A stretch of DNA of 64,000 nucleotides from DATAUD01 sp035511075 (GTDB lineage: Bacteria > Verrucomicrobiota > Verrucomicrobiia > Limisphaerales > Palsa-1400), in contig DATKFW010000150.1 of assembly GCA_035511075.1 (NCBI GenBank), forward strand, positions 30,934 to 94,933, written 5' to 3'. The translations under genes and the position numbers were made by a program. How positions within the stretch are numbered: the stretch's first letter is position 1; every line of letters begins with the position of its first letter. Shown here in pieces: positions 42,489 to 50,813 of the stretch. The notes under the pieces were generated by a model. It searched no databases. It saw only the letters and a program-made list of their open reading frames with translations, and was not told the DNA's origin.

Positions 42489-43517
42489 TTACAATTTGAG
42501 TTTTAGCAGGCCCACTTCCAAAGCCAGGGCTTCCTGAACGTTGGTGTGGAGGTGCCGCTGCATGCGATCCATGACCTCCAGATTGGAAAGCGCGTCGGAC
42601 GAAGAGAGCCGCCCGGCAACCGCGCGTCCCGCCGGGGCCAGACCTGGAAAAGCCAGCAGGTCGGCGCCCGAAATCAGGGTTTGAAGCCAGACATCGCGCA
42701 GCCACCATTGGAGCGCGCCGACCAGATCGGTGCGTTGGCGGCGGTATTCGGCTTCGACGGCTGCCGCCAGTTCGTCCTCGAGTTTTTCGCGCATCCTGGG
42801 GTCCAAATCCTCGTAACGTTCCAACGGCGAGCGGGCGCCGAGGATTTTCTCAATTTCGTCCTTTTGTTCGGCGAGCTTCTTGAGGATCAAGCCGAGCAAC
42901 CGGTAGCGCGACAGCAGACCGCCGGAAGCGGCCGCAGCCATGCCGCCGAAAGCGGACAACCATTCCACCTGGTCCGGTTCAAAGTGCGTTCCCTCGCCGG
43001 CAAAACAAAGCCGCAGGCACCGGGAGAGGATTGTCTCGAGAATCCGTTGCGGCTCAGTTGTCAGCAATATCAAGATCGAATTGGCAGGCGGTTCTTCGAG
43101 GGTTTTCAAGAATGCATTTGCGGCGGCTAGGTTCAAACGGTCGGCGCAGACGATGACGGCCACTTTGAACTTCGCCGAAGTGGGCTTGAGGTTCATGGTC
43201 TGCATCAAGTCCCGCATTTGCTCGATGGTGATGATGCGCGATTTGGATTCGGGCCGGACCCAGAGAATATCGGGATGATTGGCGTTGTCGATGCGGCGGC
43301 AACTGTCGCATTGGTCGCAACAATCCAGGGGCAATCCGTTGGGGGCACGCTTTGAGGGTGATTGGCAATTGAGGGTTTTGGCCAGTGTCCGGGCCATGCC
43401 CTCCAACTCGGCGCTCGAATTGCCGGTGAACAGGTAGGCATGAGCGAGCCGATCACGATCCAGGCTGCGTTGGAGCAGTTGGACGACCCTGGTTTGCTCT
43501 GGAAAATCCGAAAACAT
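42489..43517 (-). CDS. holB: DNA polymerase III delta-prime subunit
   Basis: A 342-residue clamp-loader AAA+ subunit. N-terminal LAHAYLFTGNSSAELEGMA replaces the Walker A P-loop, so it is an ATP-non-binding delta-prime type as is usual. The zinc module CCDQCDSCRRIDNANHPD, the sensor region VAVIVCADRLNLAAANAFLKTLEEPP and ILETILSRCLRL are hallmarks of HolB. The clamp loader places the beta clamp on DNA at the replication fork. DUF6941-like gene upstream, O-antigen-ligase-like gene downstream. Confidence 0.93.
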   Translation of the reverse strand: MFSDFPEQTRVVQLLQRSLDRDRLAHAYLFTGNSSAELEGMARTLAKTLNCQSPSKRAPNGLPLDCCDQCDSCRRIDNANHPDILWVRPESKSRIITIEQMRDLMQTMNLKPTSAKFKVAVIVCADRLNLAAANAFLKTLEEPPANSILILLTTEPQRILETILSRCLRLCFAGEGTHFEPDQVEWLSAFGGMAAAASGGLLSRYRLLGLILKKLAEQKDEIEKILGARSPLERYEDLDPRMREKLEDELAAAVEAEYRRQRTDLVGALQWWLRDVWLQTLISGADLLAFPGLAPAGRAVAGRLSSSDALSNLEVMDRMQRHLHTNVQEALALEVGLLKLKL

Positions 43518-43529
43518 GGCTGAATCGTG

Positions 43530-43937
43530 TTACTGCGCGACTTTTTGATCGATTCGTTTGACCGCCAGCGGAATGCTCGACAACGGGCGGCCATCGAATG
43601 ACAAATCAATCGAGTAAAGCCCTGTTTTTTCCAGCTTCAACTGCTGGATGTTCAAGATGAAATTGCGTGAGACGAACGTGGCGTCCGGCGGAAAAGTCAC
43701 GTCCACCGGGACATCCATGCTGGACATGATAGGCTGGCCGTCCTCATCGACAAAATTCATGACCAGCATGTGCTGGCCTTCCTCCATCCGATCAAAGGCG
43801 ATGCGTGTGGCTATCGAACATTGGGGATGGTGGGCGGGCAATTCGGGCGTATAAATGGTATCGAAGGTTCCCAGCAGATTGAGTTTGCCATTATAGTCGG
43901 TCGCCGCGTCGCACAAAACCGCCACCTGAATCGTCAT
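43530..43937 (-). CDS. DUF6941-like small conserved protein
   Basis: A protein of 135 residues without signal peptide. The order of motifs (VAVLCDAATDYNGKLNLLGTFD at the N-terminus, then CSIATRIAFD, the FVSRNFILNIQQL strand-helix, and LYSIDLSFDGRPLSSIPLAV) resembles a widespread beta-sandwich domain of unknown function in which the N-terminal segment contains a G.F. motif. Such proteins occur in Planctomycetes, Verrucomicrobia and Actinobacteria. The link with holB (12 bp downstream) is conserved context only as far as this window shows. Family name held tentatively. Confidence 0.6.
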   Translation of the reverse strand: MTIQVAVLCDAATDYNGKLNLLGTFDTIYTPELPAHHPQCSIATRIAFDRMEEGQHMLVMNFVDEDGQPIMSSMDVPVDVTFPPDATFVSRNFILNIQQLKLEKTGLYSIDLSFDGRPLSSIPLAVKRIDQKVAQ

Positions 43938-44033
43938 AGTAATGTTGTTCCCCCAGTGTACGGGGGCGGCGGAATTAAAGCAGCAATTATTTCGGAGGGC
44001 GCGCCGCGGGATCAGGCTGGCTTCGGGGGATTC

Positions 44034-44822
44034 TCAGAAACAGGCGCGAACGACGCCGCCGTCCACGCGAAGAGCCGCGCCGCTGATGGCTGAAGCGACC
44101 GGACTGCACACAAATGTCACCAAACTGGCAATTTCTTCCGGCGTTTCAAACCGCTTGATCAGCGAACTGGGCCGGACGCTCTCAAAAAACTCCTTCTCGA
44201 AGATCGCGAAGGGCTTGCCTCCACTGAGCTTGGTCACAAATTCCTCCACGCCGAAGGAGCGAGTCGGCCCCGGGAGAATGGAATTAACGGTGACGCCGGT
44301 CCCGGAGCAATACTCCGCCAGGCCGCGCGAGACGGCGAGCTGGGCGGTCTTGGTGGTGCCGTAGTGAATCATCTCCACGGGCGTTTGAATGGCGCTCTCG
44401 CTGCTGATGAAAATGATTCGCCCCCACGTGCGCTGCTTCATGCCGGGAAGATAAGCGCGGCTCAGGCGCACACCGCTGAGCACGTTGACATCGAAGAACC
44501 TCCGCCAATCCTCATCGGGAATTTGCTCGAACGGTTTGGGTTCAAAGATGCCGAGGTTGTTGACGAGAATGTCCACCGCGTCGAACTGCTGGAGCAAAGA
44601 GCCGACCGCCTCCACCGTTGAAAGGTCCCCCGTGAACCCTTCGACTTTGGCCTCCGGCGAAGCGTGCCGAATCTGTTCCACCGCGCCGGCGACGGCTTTG
44701 TCAGAACGTCCGTTTACGATGACATGGGCGCCCTCGGCGGCCAATTGGCCTGCAATAGCGAAGCCAATTCCTTTGGTGGAGCCTGAGATCAGTGCCGTCT
44801 TATCAGTAAGCTTTAGGTTCAT
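44034..44822 (-). CDS. Short-chain dehydrogenase/reductase (SDR)
   Basis: A 262-residue classical SDR. The cofactor loop ISGSTKGIGFAIA (TGxxxGIG-type), NNLGIF in place of NNAG, and the catalytic Ser-Tyr-Lys in SSESAIQTPVEMIHYGTTK are all visible, as is the C-terminal GAALRVDGGVV. ADH-like NAD(P)H oxidoreductase; the NVNGRSDKA segment after the second strand, with Arg, suggests NADP(H). The substrate is unknown. It is isolated from its neighbours by gaps of about 100-170 bp. Confidence 0.93.
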   Translation of the reverse strand: MNLKLTDKTALISGSTKGIGFAIAGQLAAEGAHVIVNGRSDKAVAGAVEQIRHASPEAKVEGFTGDLSTVEAVGSLLQQFDAVDILVNNLGIFEPKPFEQIPDEDWRRFFDVNVLSGVRLSRAYLPGMKQRTWGRIIFISSESAIQTPVEMIHYGTTKTAQLAVSRGLAEYCSGTGVTVNSILPGPTRSFGVEEFVTKLSGGKPFAIFEKEFFESVRPSSLIKRFETPEEIASLVTFVCSPVASAISGAALRVDGGVVRACF

Positions 44823-44877
44823 AAGTTACGGTGAGAATTTGCACCAGGAATGGGAGTCAGACAACCGGAGAATTAGG

Positions 44878-44907
44878 TTGGCGAAATCGGGCTTGCGTGT
44901 ATACAAT
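44878..44907 (+). promoter_or_regulatory. Candidate sigma-70-type promoter upstream of the GspE-N-like gene
   Basis: TTGGCG (44878-44883), 18-base spacer, TACAAT (44902-44907), giving a leader of roughly 80 nt before the ATG at 44993. By-eye match. Confidence 0.35.
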
Positions 44908-44992
44908 AGAATAACTTATGCGAGGAATAGCGTGAACAACAACTTGCACTGGTTCGCGTTCGGCGTCAGTCGCCACGGGTATTGTACATTCT

Positions 44993-45322
44993 ATGGGCAA
45001 TGATCCCATTTTGCGATTCACGCTTTTAGTTCTATTCCAGGCACAGCAAGATCGCGCCACGGAGCTTGTTATCGATCCCTTCGAAACGGAAGGCACTCCT
45101 ATCAGATACAAAGTTGGGGAGGCCTGGTATGGCATGTCGCCCCCTCCTCTACACATCCTGCCTGGCGTAGCGGCTGAGCTGGGGAGGTTGGCGGCCTTCC
45201 CCGATGGAGCATTTCCGAAGGAGGGCCCCATTGACGTGTCCTACTCGGGTGCTCGTTTGGGTTGGAAAATCCGGATGGCCAGCCCGCGTGCGGCGTACAT
45301 CCTTACTCCTATCCGGGAATGA
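44993..45322 (+). CDS. Stand-alone GspE/PilB N-terminal-domain-like protein
   Basis: A 109-residue protein. The segment LRFTLLVLFQAQQDRATELVIDPFETEGTPIRYKVG...WYGMSPPPLHILPGV closely follows the middle (N2) domain of type II secretion/type IV pilus ATPases. That domain typically reads as an ILL.A...ASDIHFEP....F.IRYRVDG.L.EM.PPP.HL...I pattern. The Walker A, Walker B and Zn-finger parts of the ATPase are absent. Whether it is a gene fragment or an independent small family is open; the frame is intact and it has its own promoter-like sequence. Confidence 0.6.
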   Translation: MGNDPILRFTLLVLFQAQQDRATELVIDPFETEGTPIRYKVGEAWYGMSPPPLHILPGVAAELGRLAAFPDGAFPKEGPIDVSYSGARLGWKIRMASPRAAYILTPIRE

Positions 45323-45336
45323 TACAAAGAAATCGT

Positions 45337-46092
45337 TCAAGCATTCAGGCTGCTTAGTTCATAATTGATGATCGAGAGGGTGTATACGGCGGCGGTCTCG
45401 CTGCGCAGGATCAACGGGCCAAGCGTCATCGGATGGGCGCCGGATTTTTCTATCGCCTCAACTTCGCCGGGCGAGAAATCTCCCTCGGGACCAATCCATG
45501 CCACGACGCTGGCCGGACGGCGGCGATGCTCGCTCTCGTAACTCAGAAAATATTCGCGGGGATGCCGCGCGCGTTCTTGCAGGGAGCCGATCAATGCCAA
45601 ATCGAACGTCTCGGCGCGGGAGAGGAGCGCCGGCAGGGGAATGGGCGGTTCCACTCTCGGAAGCCAGCGCTGGCCGCATTGTTTGATCGCTTCCACGGCG
45701 GTCTGCCGCCATTTTTCGGCCTTGCGCTCCACCGATTCGCCTTCCAAATGCGTTGCCACCCGCTCGGAGAGCAGGGGGATGATGCGCCAGACGCCCAGTT
45801 CGGTCGCTTTCTGAATTATGGATTCGAGGATTTTTCCTTTCGGAACGGCCTGCACCAACGTGATGAGGCAGGCAGGCGCGGGAGAGTTACTGGTTTGAAG
45901 TATTTTGAGCTGAATGGCTTTCCGTTCAACCTTCTCGACGCGACAAAAAAATTCACGGCCCTCACCATCCAGGATGGCGGCGTCTTCACCCGGGCGAAGA
46001 CGCAAAACCTCTGCGGCGTGGCGCGCCTCGCCGCCGGTGAGAGTGAGTTGATCGGACTGGCATTGGCGCGGCGGGAGATAAAAGCGGCGCAT
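45337..46092 (-). CDS. rsmE: 16S rRNA (uracil1498-N3)-methyltransferase
   Basis: A 251-residue SPOUT-class enzyme methylating U1498 in the decoding centre of 16S rRNA. N-terminal PUA-like part (RRFYLPP, GEEARHAAEVLRLR-type block as GGEARHAAEVLRLRPG), then LVQAVPKGKILESIIQKATELGV. The knotted SAM-binding motifs WIGPEGDFSPGEVEAI and LGPLILRSETAAVYTLSII follow. The length is typical. It follows dnaJ after six bases, a common dnaJ-prmA/rsmE neighbourhood. Confidence 0.95.
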   Translation of the reverse strand: MRRFYLPPRQCQSDQLTLTGGEARHAAEVLRLRPGEDAAILDGEGREFFCRVEKVERKAIQLKILQTSNSPAPACLITLVQAVPKGKILESIIQKATELGVWRIIPLLSERVATHLEGESVERKAEKWRQTAVEAIKQCGQRWLPRVEPPIPLPALLSRAETFDLALIGSLQERARHPREYFLSYESEHRRRPASVVAWIGPEGDFSPGEVEAIEKSGAHPMTLGPLILRSETAAVYTLSIINYELSSLNA

Positions 46093-46098
46093 GAAGGA

Positions 46099-47217
46099 TC
46101 AACCAAAAAGGTTCCGGGCCTTCTCGAAGAAGCTCTTGCTGATGGGATGGACCTGTTCGTCGCAGGACTTGGCGAAGTCCTCCAATTTTGCGCGTTGGAT
46201 GGAGTTCAGATGCGTGGGAACTTCGACCTGGACGCGCACCAGCAGATCGCCGTGTCCATAGCCCTGGACGTTCTTGATGCCTTTGCCTTTAAGGCGAAAG
46301 ACCATGCCGGCCTGGGTGCCTGGGGGCACCTTGACCTCGGCAGACCCTGTCAGAGCCGGGACATTGATGACGCCTCCCAGCGCGGCTTGCGCAAAACTGA
46401 TGGGCACTTCGCATGTCAAATCGTCCCCGTCGCGTCCGAATATCTCGTGGCGCTTGACGTGAATAACGACATATAAATCGCCGGGCGGTCCGCCGCGCGC
46501 GCCCGCCTCTCCATTGCCCGAAGAACGCAGCCGCGCACCGCCATCAACGCCGGGCGGAACCTTGATTTTGATCTTGGAAGTGCGGTCACGGCGTCCGACG
46601 CCGCCGCAGACCCGGCAGGGCTTGTCGATGACGCGCCCGCGTCCCTCGCACCGCGGGCAGGTTTGCGCGATGCTGAAGATGCCGCGGGAAGAAATGACCT
46701 GGCCGCGCCCGCCGCAGACGGCGCAAGTCTTGGCGGTGGCGCCCGGTTCGGCGCCGCTGCCGTGGCAGGATTCGCAGGCGTCGGGTTTGGTGACGGTGAT
46801 TTCTTTTTCGCTGCCCTGGGCGGCTTCCATGAAAGTCAATTCCAGGTCGTAGCGCAAATCGTCTCCACGCTGGGGGCCGCTCGCGCGCTGTTGGCCGCCG
46901 CCGAAAATATCGTCGAAAATGCCGGAGCCTCCGAACACCTCGCGAAAAATGTCGGTGGGATCGTGAAAACCGCCGCGGCCGCGGGAGCGCGAACTAAAGG
47001 CGGCGTGGCCGTATTGGTCATAGGCGCCGCGGGAGACCGGATCGCTGAGGGCTTCGTACGCTTCGCCCAGTTCCTTGAATTTTTCCTCGGCCGTTTTGTC
47101 GTGCGGGTTGCGATCGGGATGAAATTTCAAGGCCAGCTTGCGGTAGGCCTTTTTAATCTCCTCCATATCGGCGGCGCGATCCACGCCAAGGACTTCGTAA
47201 TAATCTCGTTTTGACAT
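46099..47217 (-). CDS. dnaJ: Chaperone protein DnaJ (Hsp40)
   Basis: A 372-residue type I J-protein stimulating DnaK. J domain with the HPD motif in KFHPDRNPHD, Gly/Phe-rich linker (SRGRGGFHDPTDIF), and four zinc-finger repeats CxxCxGxG (CESCHGSG, CAVCGGRG, CPRCEGRG, CRVCGGVG). A C-terminal substrate-binding domain with IKVPPGVDGGARLR completes it. Preceded by grpE (nine-base gap) and followed by rsmE. dnaK itself is not in the window. Confidence 0.97.
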   Translation of the reverse strand: MSKRDYYEVLGVDRAADMEEIKKAYRKLALKFHPDRNPHDKTAEEKFKELGEAYEALSDPVSRGAYDQYGHAAFSSRSRGRGGFHDPTDIFREVFGGSGIFDDIFGGGQQRASGPQRGDDLRYDLELTFMEAAQGSEKEITVTKPDACESCHGSGAEPGATAKTCAVCGGRGQVISSRGIFSIAQTCPRCEGRGRVIDKPCRVCGGVGRRDRTSKIKIKVPPGVDGGARLRSSGNGEAGARGGPPGDLYVVIHVKRHEIFGRDGDDLTCEVPISFAQAALGGVINVPALTGSAEVKVPPGTQAGMVFRLKGKGIKNVQGYGHGDLLVRVQVEVPTHLNSIQRAKLEDFAKSCDEQVHPISKSFFEKARNLFG

Positions 47218-47226
47218 AGGGGCGGA

Positions 47227-47781
47227 TCAGGGCTTCCTGGCGACAACGACGCCGGCGGCCCGAAGGAGGCGATTGCGAAACCTGTACCCCTTGCGAATTT
47301 GGCGCAGGACGCGTCCTTCGGGAACCTCGTTGGTTTGCTCTTGTGAAATGGCTTCGTGGATGTTCGGGTCGAAGGGTTTGCCGGCGGCATTGATTTCTTC
47401 AAGGCCGGAATCGGCAAGGATGGTTTTCAATTGGTTGGAAACCATGACAATGCCCGCTTGAAGCGATTGGGCGGCGGCCGGTTCTTTGGGATTGGCGTTG
47501 GCGGCAAGGGCCATTTCAAAGGCGTCCATAACCGGGAGTAATTTGGTCAGCAAACTTTCGTTGGCGTAAGCGACGGCGTCCTGGCGTTCGCGGACCGCGC
47601 GTTTCTTGTAATTTTCCAGGTCGGCAGTTTGGCGGAGGAGCCGGTCCCAATACTCGTCGGCCTTGGCGGCGCGTTCCTTTAGTTGCTCAATTTTTTCCGG
47701 GGTCGAAGGCACGACGGTGGGCAAACCCTCCGCTTGTGCCTCGCCTCCGCCAGAATTCCCGCTCTTTTCATGATCTTCCAT
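47227..47781 (-). CDS. grpE: Nucleotide exchange factor GrpE
   Basis: A 184-residue DnaK nucleotide exchange factor. A charged N-terminus leads into a long coiled coil (IEQLKERAAKADEYWDRLL) and the RTADLENYKKRAVRERQDA motif, then LLPVMDAFEMAL and the beta-domain FDPNIHEAI. The final VLRQIRKGYRFRNRLLRAAGVVV is the diagnostic C-terminal strand. First gene of grpE-dnaJ-rsmE. No CIRCE heat-shock operator is visible upstream, so regulation may be by an alternative sigma factor or shared with the upstream MBL gene. Confidence 0.95.
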   Translation of the reverse strand: MEDHEKSGNSGGGEAQAEGLPTVVPSTPEKIEQLKERAAKADEYWDRLLRQTADLENYKKRAVRERQDAVAYANESLLTKLLPVMDAFEMALAANANPKEPAAAQSLQAGIVMVSNQLKTILADSGLEEINAAGKPFDPNIHEAISQEQTNEVPEGRVLRQIRKGYRFRNRLLRAAGVVVARKP

Positions 47782-47835
47782 GCCTTAAGGAATAAAGCAC
47801 ATCGGGGAAATCTTCAACCTTGACGCGAGTTTTCT

Positions 47836-48618
47836 TTACAGCGCAACGGTGGGGCTGGGAACATCCTGCGAAGTGGATTCCAGGCAAACGTGCGTGCCTC
47901 CGAGCCGCGTCAGGCGAGCCGCCACGACCTGGCGCGCCAATTCGGGCCGGTTGCAATCGCGGCTCAAATGACCCAGATAAAGCCGGCGCAATTGACAGGA
48001 AAGAATCTGTTCGACCACGTCGGCGGCGCCGTCGTTGGAAAGATGCCCGTGGCGGCTCAAAATGCGTTGTTTCAAACTCCAGGGACGGCGCGGGTCCTCC
48101 TGCAACATTTTCAGATCGTGGTTGGCTTCCAGCAGGAGCACGTTGGCGGCGCGGACGCGTTCGACGACCAGTTTCGTGGCGTGCCCGAGGTCGGTCAGAA
48201 AGCCGATGTTTCCCGCTTCCGTACGCAACAGGAATCCGACCGGATCATAGGCATCGTGCGGGACGGAAAAAGTGTCGACGGTGACATCGCCGATCTCGAA
48301 GGAAGCGCCCGTGGAGAAGAGGCGCGCGTTGATTTGAATATGCAATTGCGCCTCGATGGCTTCCTTGGTCAGGCGATTGCAATAAATGGGCAAGCGCAGC
48401 TTTGCCGCCAATCCCACCAGGCCTGAAATGTGATCGGAATGCTCATGGGTGATGAGCACGCCGTCCAGCGTTTCTGGAGCGCGCGCGATTCCTGCCAGCC
48501 GATTGCGGATTTGACGTCCGCTGAATCCGGCATCGATCAAGAGCCGAGTTTGGGCTGTTTCCAAATAGGCGCAATTTCCCCCCGAACCGCTGCCCAGAAT
48601 AGTCAAATGAACCGGCAC
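47836..48618 (-). CDS. MBL-fold metallohydrolase (YycJ/WalJ-like)
   Basis: A 260-residue metallo-beta-lactamase-fold hydrolase. It starts with LTILGSGSGGNCAYLE and LLIDAGFSGRQI, typical of the YycJ/WalJ group of putative 5'-exonuclease-type phosphodiesterases. The di-metal motif HxHxDH is THEHSDHISG. Further His/Asp ligands appear in FSVPHDAYDPVGF, TDLGHAT and the C-terminal LGHLSRDCN. Probably cytoplasmic. WalJ coordinates cell division with replication in Firmicutes; its role here is unknown. It lies 54 bp upstream of grpE. Confidence 0.88.
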   Translation of the reverse strand: MPVHLTILGSGSGGNCAYLETAQTRLLIDAGFSGRQIRNRLAGIARAPETLDGVLITHEHSDHISGLVGLAAKLRLPIYCNRLTKEAIEAQLHIQINARLFSTGASFEIGDVTVDTFSVPHDAYDPVGFLLRTEAGNIGFLTDLGHATKLVVERVRAANVLLLEANHDLKMLQEDPRRPWSLKQRILSRHGHLSNDGAADVVEQILSCQLRRLYLGHLSRDCNRPELARQVVAARLTRLGGTHVCLESTSQDVPSPTVAL

Positions 48619-48684
48619 GAATTGACCTTAAGAGGCGGTTCGGTTGTGGGCAACCTTTTTCCGGAAGACGATCCGTTTTGGAGT

Positions 48685-48702
48685 GCGGCGACATGTCGCC
48701 GC
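48685..48702. repeat. 18-bp perfect palindrome, REP-like
   Basis: GCGGCGACATGTCGCCGC is its own reverse complement, flanked by ttttggagt and tttggaag, with a nearby second gcggacatgtc (48711-48721). It lies in the 147-bp gap between two minus-strand genes and can form a hairpin, as REP-type intergenic sequences do. Confidence 0.55.
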
Positions 48703-48765
48703 TTTGGAAGCGCGGACATGTCAGTCAGACCAGATGAGGCACCGTCCGCGGCGCCGCGCTCCAAT

Positions 48766-49419
48766 TCACAGCAAATGCGCCAGGCGGTGCAGGACGCGGT
48801 CGTTGCATCTGACCCACGTGGAGAGCGCCCCGAAGAGGCCGTGGCCTGTCAACAACGGAACGCCGATGGCCAGCACGAGGGCGTTTCCTAGGAAAATGAT
48901 CACGGCGGAAAAGAGCCAGCCCTGGCTGGTGATATCGGTCTGGCGGGTCTTCAATATTTCGGAGGTCAACGTGACATGGAACGCGTACGCCGCGCCCAAG
49001 AGCAGATGAAACCACGGCAGATAAGCCCGGCGCCAATGCCAGAGCAACTCGCCAACCACAAACACAACGACGACAAGCACGGCATAAAAAGGGAAAAAAT
49101 AGGGCGCCAGCGCGATGAGGAAGTTATTTTTGGTGGTGATGACATGCCCGCCCGATGAGCGGGCTTTGAAACCCCTGATGCTGCCGCCAAAAATCCACGT
49201 CCAAAGCGCGTGGGTCAACTCATGGCCGAAGACATAGACCCACATCGGTTTTGGAAGCAGCAGGAAAACGACCACCCAGCAGGCGGCCCCTGCCAGCATT
49301 GGCATCCAGACCTCTGCCATGGCGCCGGCGCCCGTGAGCGCCATCCAAACGGCCTCCGCTGTCCCAAGGCAAATCGGCAGGAGAAGAATTGCCACAATCA
49401 TCTTGAGCCATTTCGGCAT
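48766..49419 (-). CDS. M50-like membrane metalloprotease-like protein
   Basis: A 217-residue polytopic membrane protein from the ATG of MPKWLKMIVAIL; the frame extends 50 codons upstream without conservation. Five or so helices. The zinc-protease motif HExxH is present as FGHELTHALW, placed at a helix end as in site-2-type intramembrane peptidases. A second metal-ligand motif (NxxPxxxxDG) is not obvious, so it may be a divergent M50 or an inactive homologue. Located upstream of the MBL gene on the same strand. Confidence 0.65.
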   Translation of the reverse strand: MPKWLKMIVAILLLPICLGTAEAVWMALTGAGAMAEVWMPMLAGAACWVVVFLLLPKPMWVYVFGHELTHALWTWIFGGSIRGFKARSSGGHVITTKNNFLIALAPYFFPFYAVLVVVVFVVGELLWHWRRAYLPWFHLLLGAAYAFHVTLTSEILKTRQTDITSQGWLFSAVIIFLGNALVLAIGVPLLTGHGLFGALSTWVRCNDRVLHRLAHLL

Positions 49420-49633
49420 GAGAGACCGTATAGCGCCGGTCCGCGCGTGGTCAACGGAACATTCATCGGCCAACGGGCCGGCCGGAATGTCGCTATGATT
49501 GACGAGCCGGGCGGCAGGGTCAATAATCCAGGATCGGGGCGCGAGAACGATCAGTTTCGGCGGATCCACTCGAAGGCGCCGGCGCCATTGAACACAATCG
49601 CCAAAGTCGCGATCAAACCGGAAGGACTACACA

Positions 49634-50809
49634 GTGAGACATGGCCCAATTGAGACGGGTGTGGCGGCTTGCATTTGCGCGCTGGCATGGAACGCGGCGG
49701 CGCAGTCGGCCCAGACACTGGTCCGGCCACCCGACATTTCTTTCCGGAACGAGGTCCAGCACGCCATCGACCAGGGCGTACAGTGGCTGCAATCCAACCA
49801 AAACACAAATGGCTGGTGGTCCACCGCCGATCAACCGGCGTTGACCGCGCTGGCATTGAGCGCGCTGATGGGCGAGCCTTCCGGGGCGCTGCGTGCCACT
49901 CCGACTCCGGGCGTCGCGCGCGGCTACAAATTCATCACCGACCACGCCAAGCCGGACGGCGGCATTTACGAAAAAGGGCTGATGAATTACAACACGTCCA
50001 TTTGCATGATGGGATTGATGGCGGCGCGAAATCCGCAGTATGACGGGGTGCTTCGGAAAGCGCGGCAATGGCTCATCAGCCGGCAGGTTGATCTCAACGG
50101 GACGGGCACGAAGAATTCGCCATTGGATTGCGGTGGTGGTTACGGCGACGGTGGAAACCACGCGGACATGAACAATACGATGACCGCGCTGGAAGCTCTT
50201 TACTACAGCAAATACCTCGAGCCGACCGGCGAGAAAACTCCGGCGGGCGCAAGGGACTTGAATTGGGCGGCGGCGATTCGTTTCGTTGAGTCGTGCCAGA
50301 ACCTACCGCCCTTCAACACAGAGCCGTGGGTTTCCACGGATTCACGGGACAAGGGCGGATTCGTCTATGAACCGGGGGAGAGCAAGGCCGACGCGGTGAC
50401 CAATGCGGCGGGCCGGACGGCGTTGCGTTCCTACGGCTCGATGAGCTGCGCGGGATTGCTCAGTTACGTTTACGCCAACGTCAAACCGGACGATCCCCGC
50501 GTTCTGGGGGTCTATGACTGGCTCCGCAACAACTTCACGGCGGATGAAAACCCTGGCATGGGCCAGCAAGGCTTGTATTATTATTTGCATCTGATGACCA
50601 AAGCCCTGACGATTTACGGGATTGACCAACTGCCGCTGATGGACGGGCAAAGCGTTGATTGGCGACGGGAAGTGGCCATGAAATTGATCAATCTGCAAAA
50701 TGCCGACGGTTCCTGGGCCAACGAGGACGGGCGCTGGCGGGAACATGATCCCGTCGTGGCGACCTTTTATGCGGTAATGTCGCTTGAAATCCTGTATCGC
50801 GGGTTATAA
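49634..50809 (+). CDS. Secreted squalene-cyclase/prenyltransferase-fold repeat protein
   Basis: A 391-residue protein from a GTG preceded by GGAAGGA. The signal peptide (VAACICALAWNAAAQ) implies export. The mature protein is an alpha/alpha-barrel of terpenoid-cyclase type: repeats beginning GVQWLQSNQNTNGWWST, GYKFITDHAKPDGGIYEKG, ALEALYYSKYL, VESCQNLPPF, KLINLQNADGSWANED. These match the prenyltransferase and squalene-oxidase repeat (QW-type motifs with GxW). It lacks the DxDD catalytic acid motif of squalene-hopene cyclase, so it is likely a binding or scaffold protein of the type abundant in Planctomycetes and Verrucomicrobia. The carbonic anhydrase gene starts 4 bp after it. Confidence 0.82.
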   Translation: MRHGPIETGVAACICALAWNAAAQSAQTLVRPPDISFRNEVQHAIDQGVQWLQSNQNTNGWWSTADQPALTALALSALMGEPSGALRATPTPGVARGYKFITDHAKPDGGIYEKGLMNYNTSICMMGLMAARNPQYDGVLRKARQWLISRQVDLNGTGTKNSPLDCGGGYGDGGNHADMNNTMTALEALYYSKYLEPTGEKTPAGARDLNWAAAIRFVESCQNLPPFNTEPWVSTDSRDKGGFVYEPGESKADAVTNAAGRTALRSYGSMSCAGLLSYVYANVKPDDPRVLGVYDWLRNNFTADENPGMGQQGLYYYLHLMTKALTIYGIDQLPLMDGQSVDWRREVAMKLINLQNADGSWANEDGRWREHDPVVATFYAVMSLEILYRGL

Positions 50810-50813
50810 AAGG

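Noticed and set aside
47782..47835. Search for a CIRCE heat-shock operator before grpE
   Set aside because: The 54 bp contain no TTAGCACTC-N9-GAGTGCTAA-like inverted repeat.
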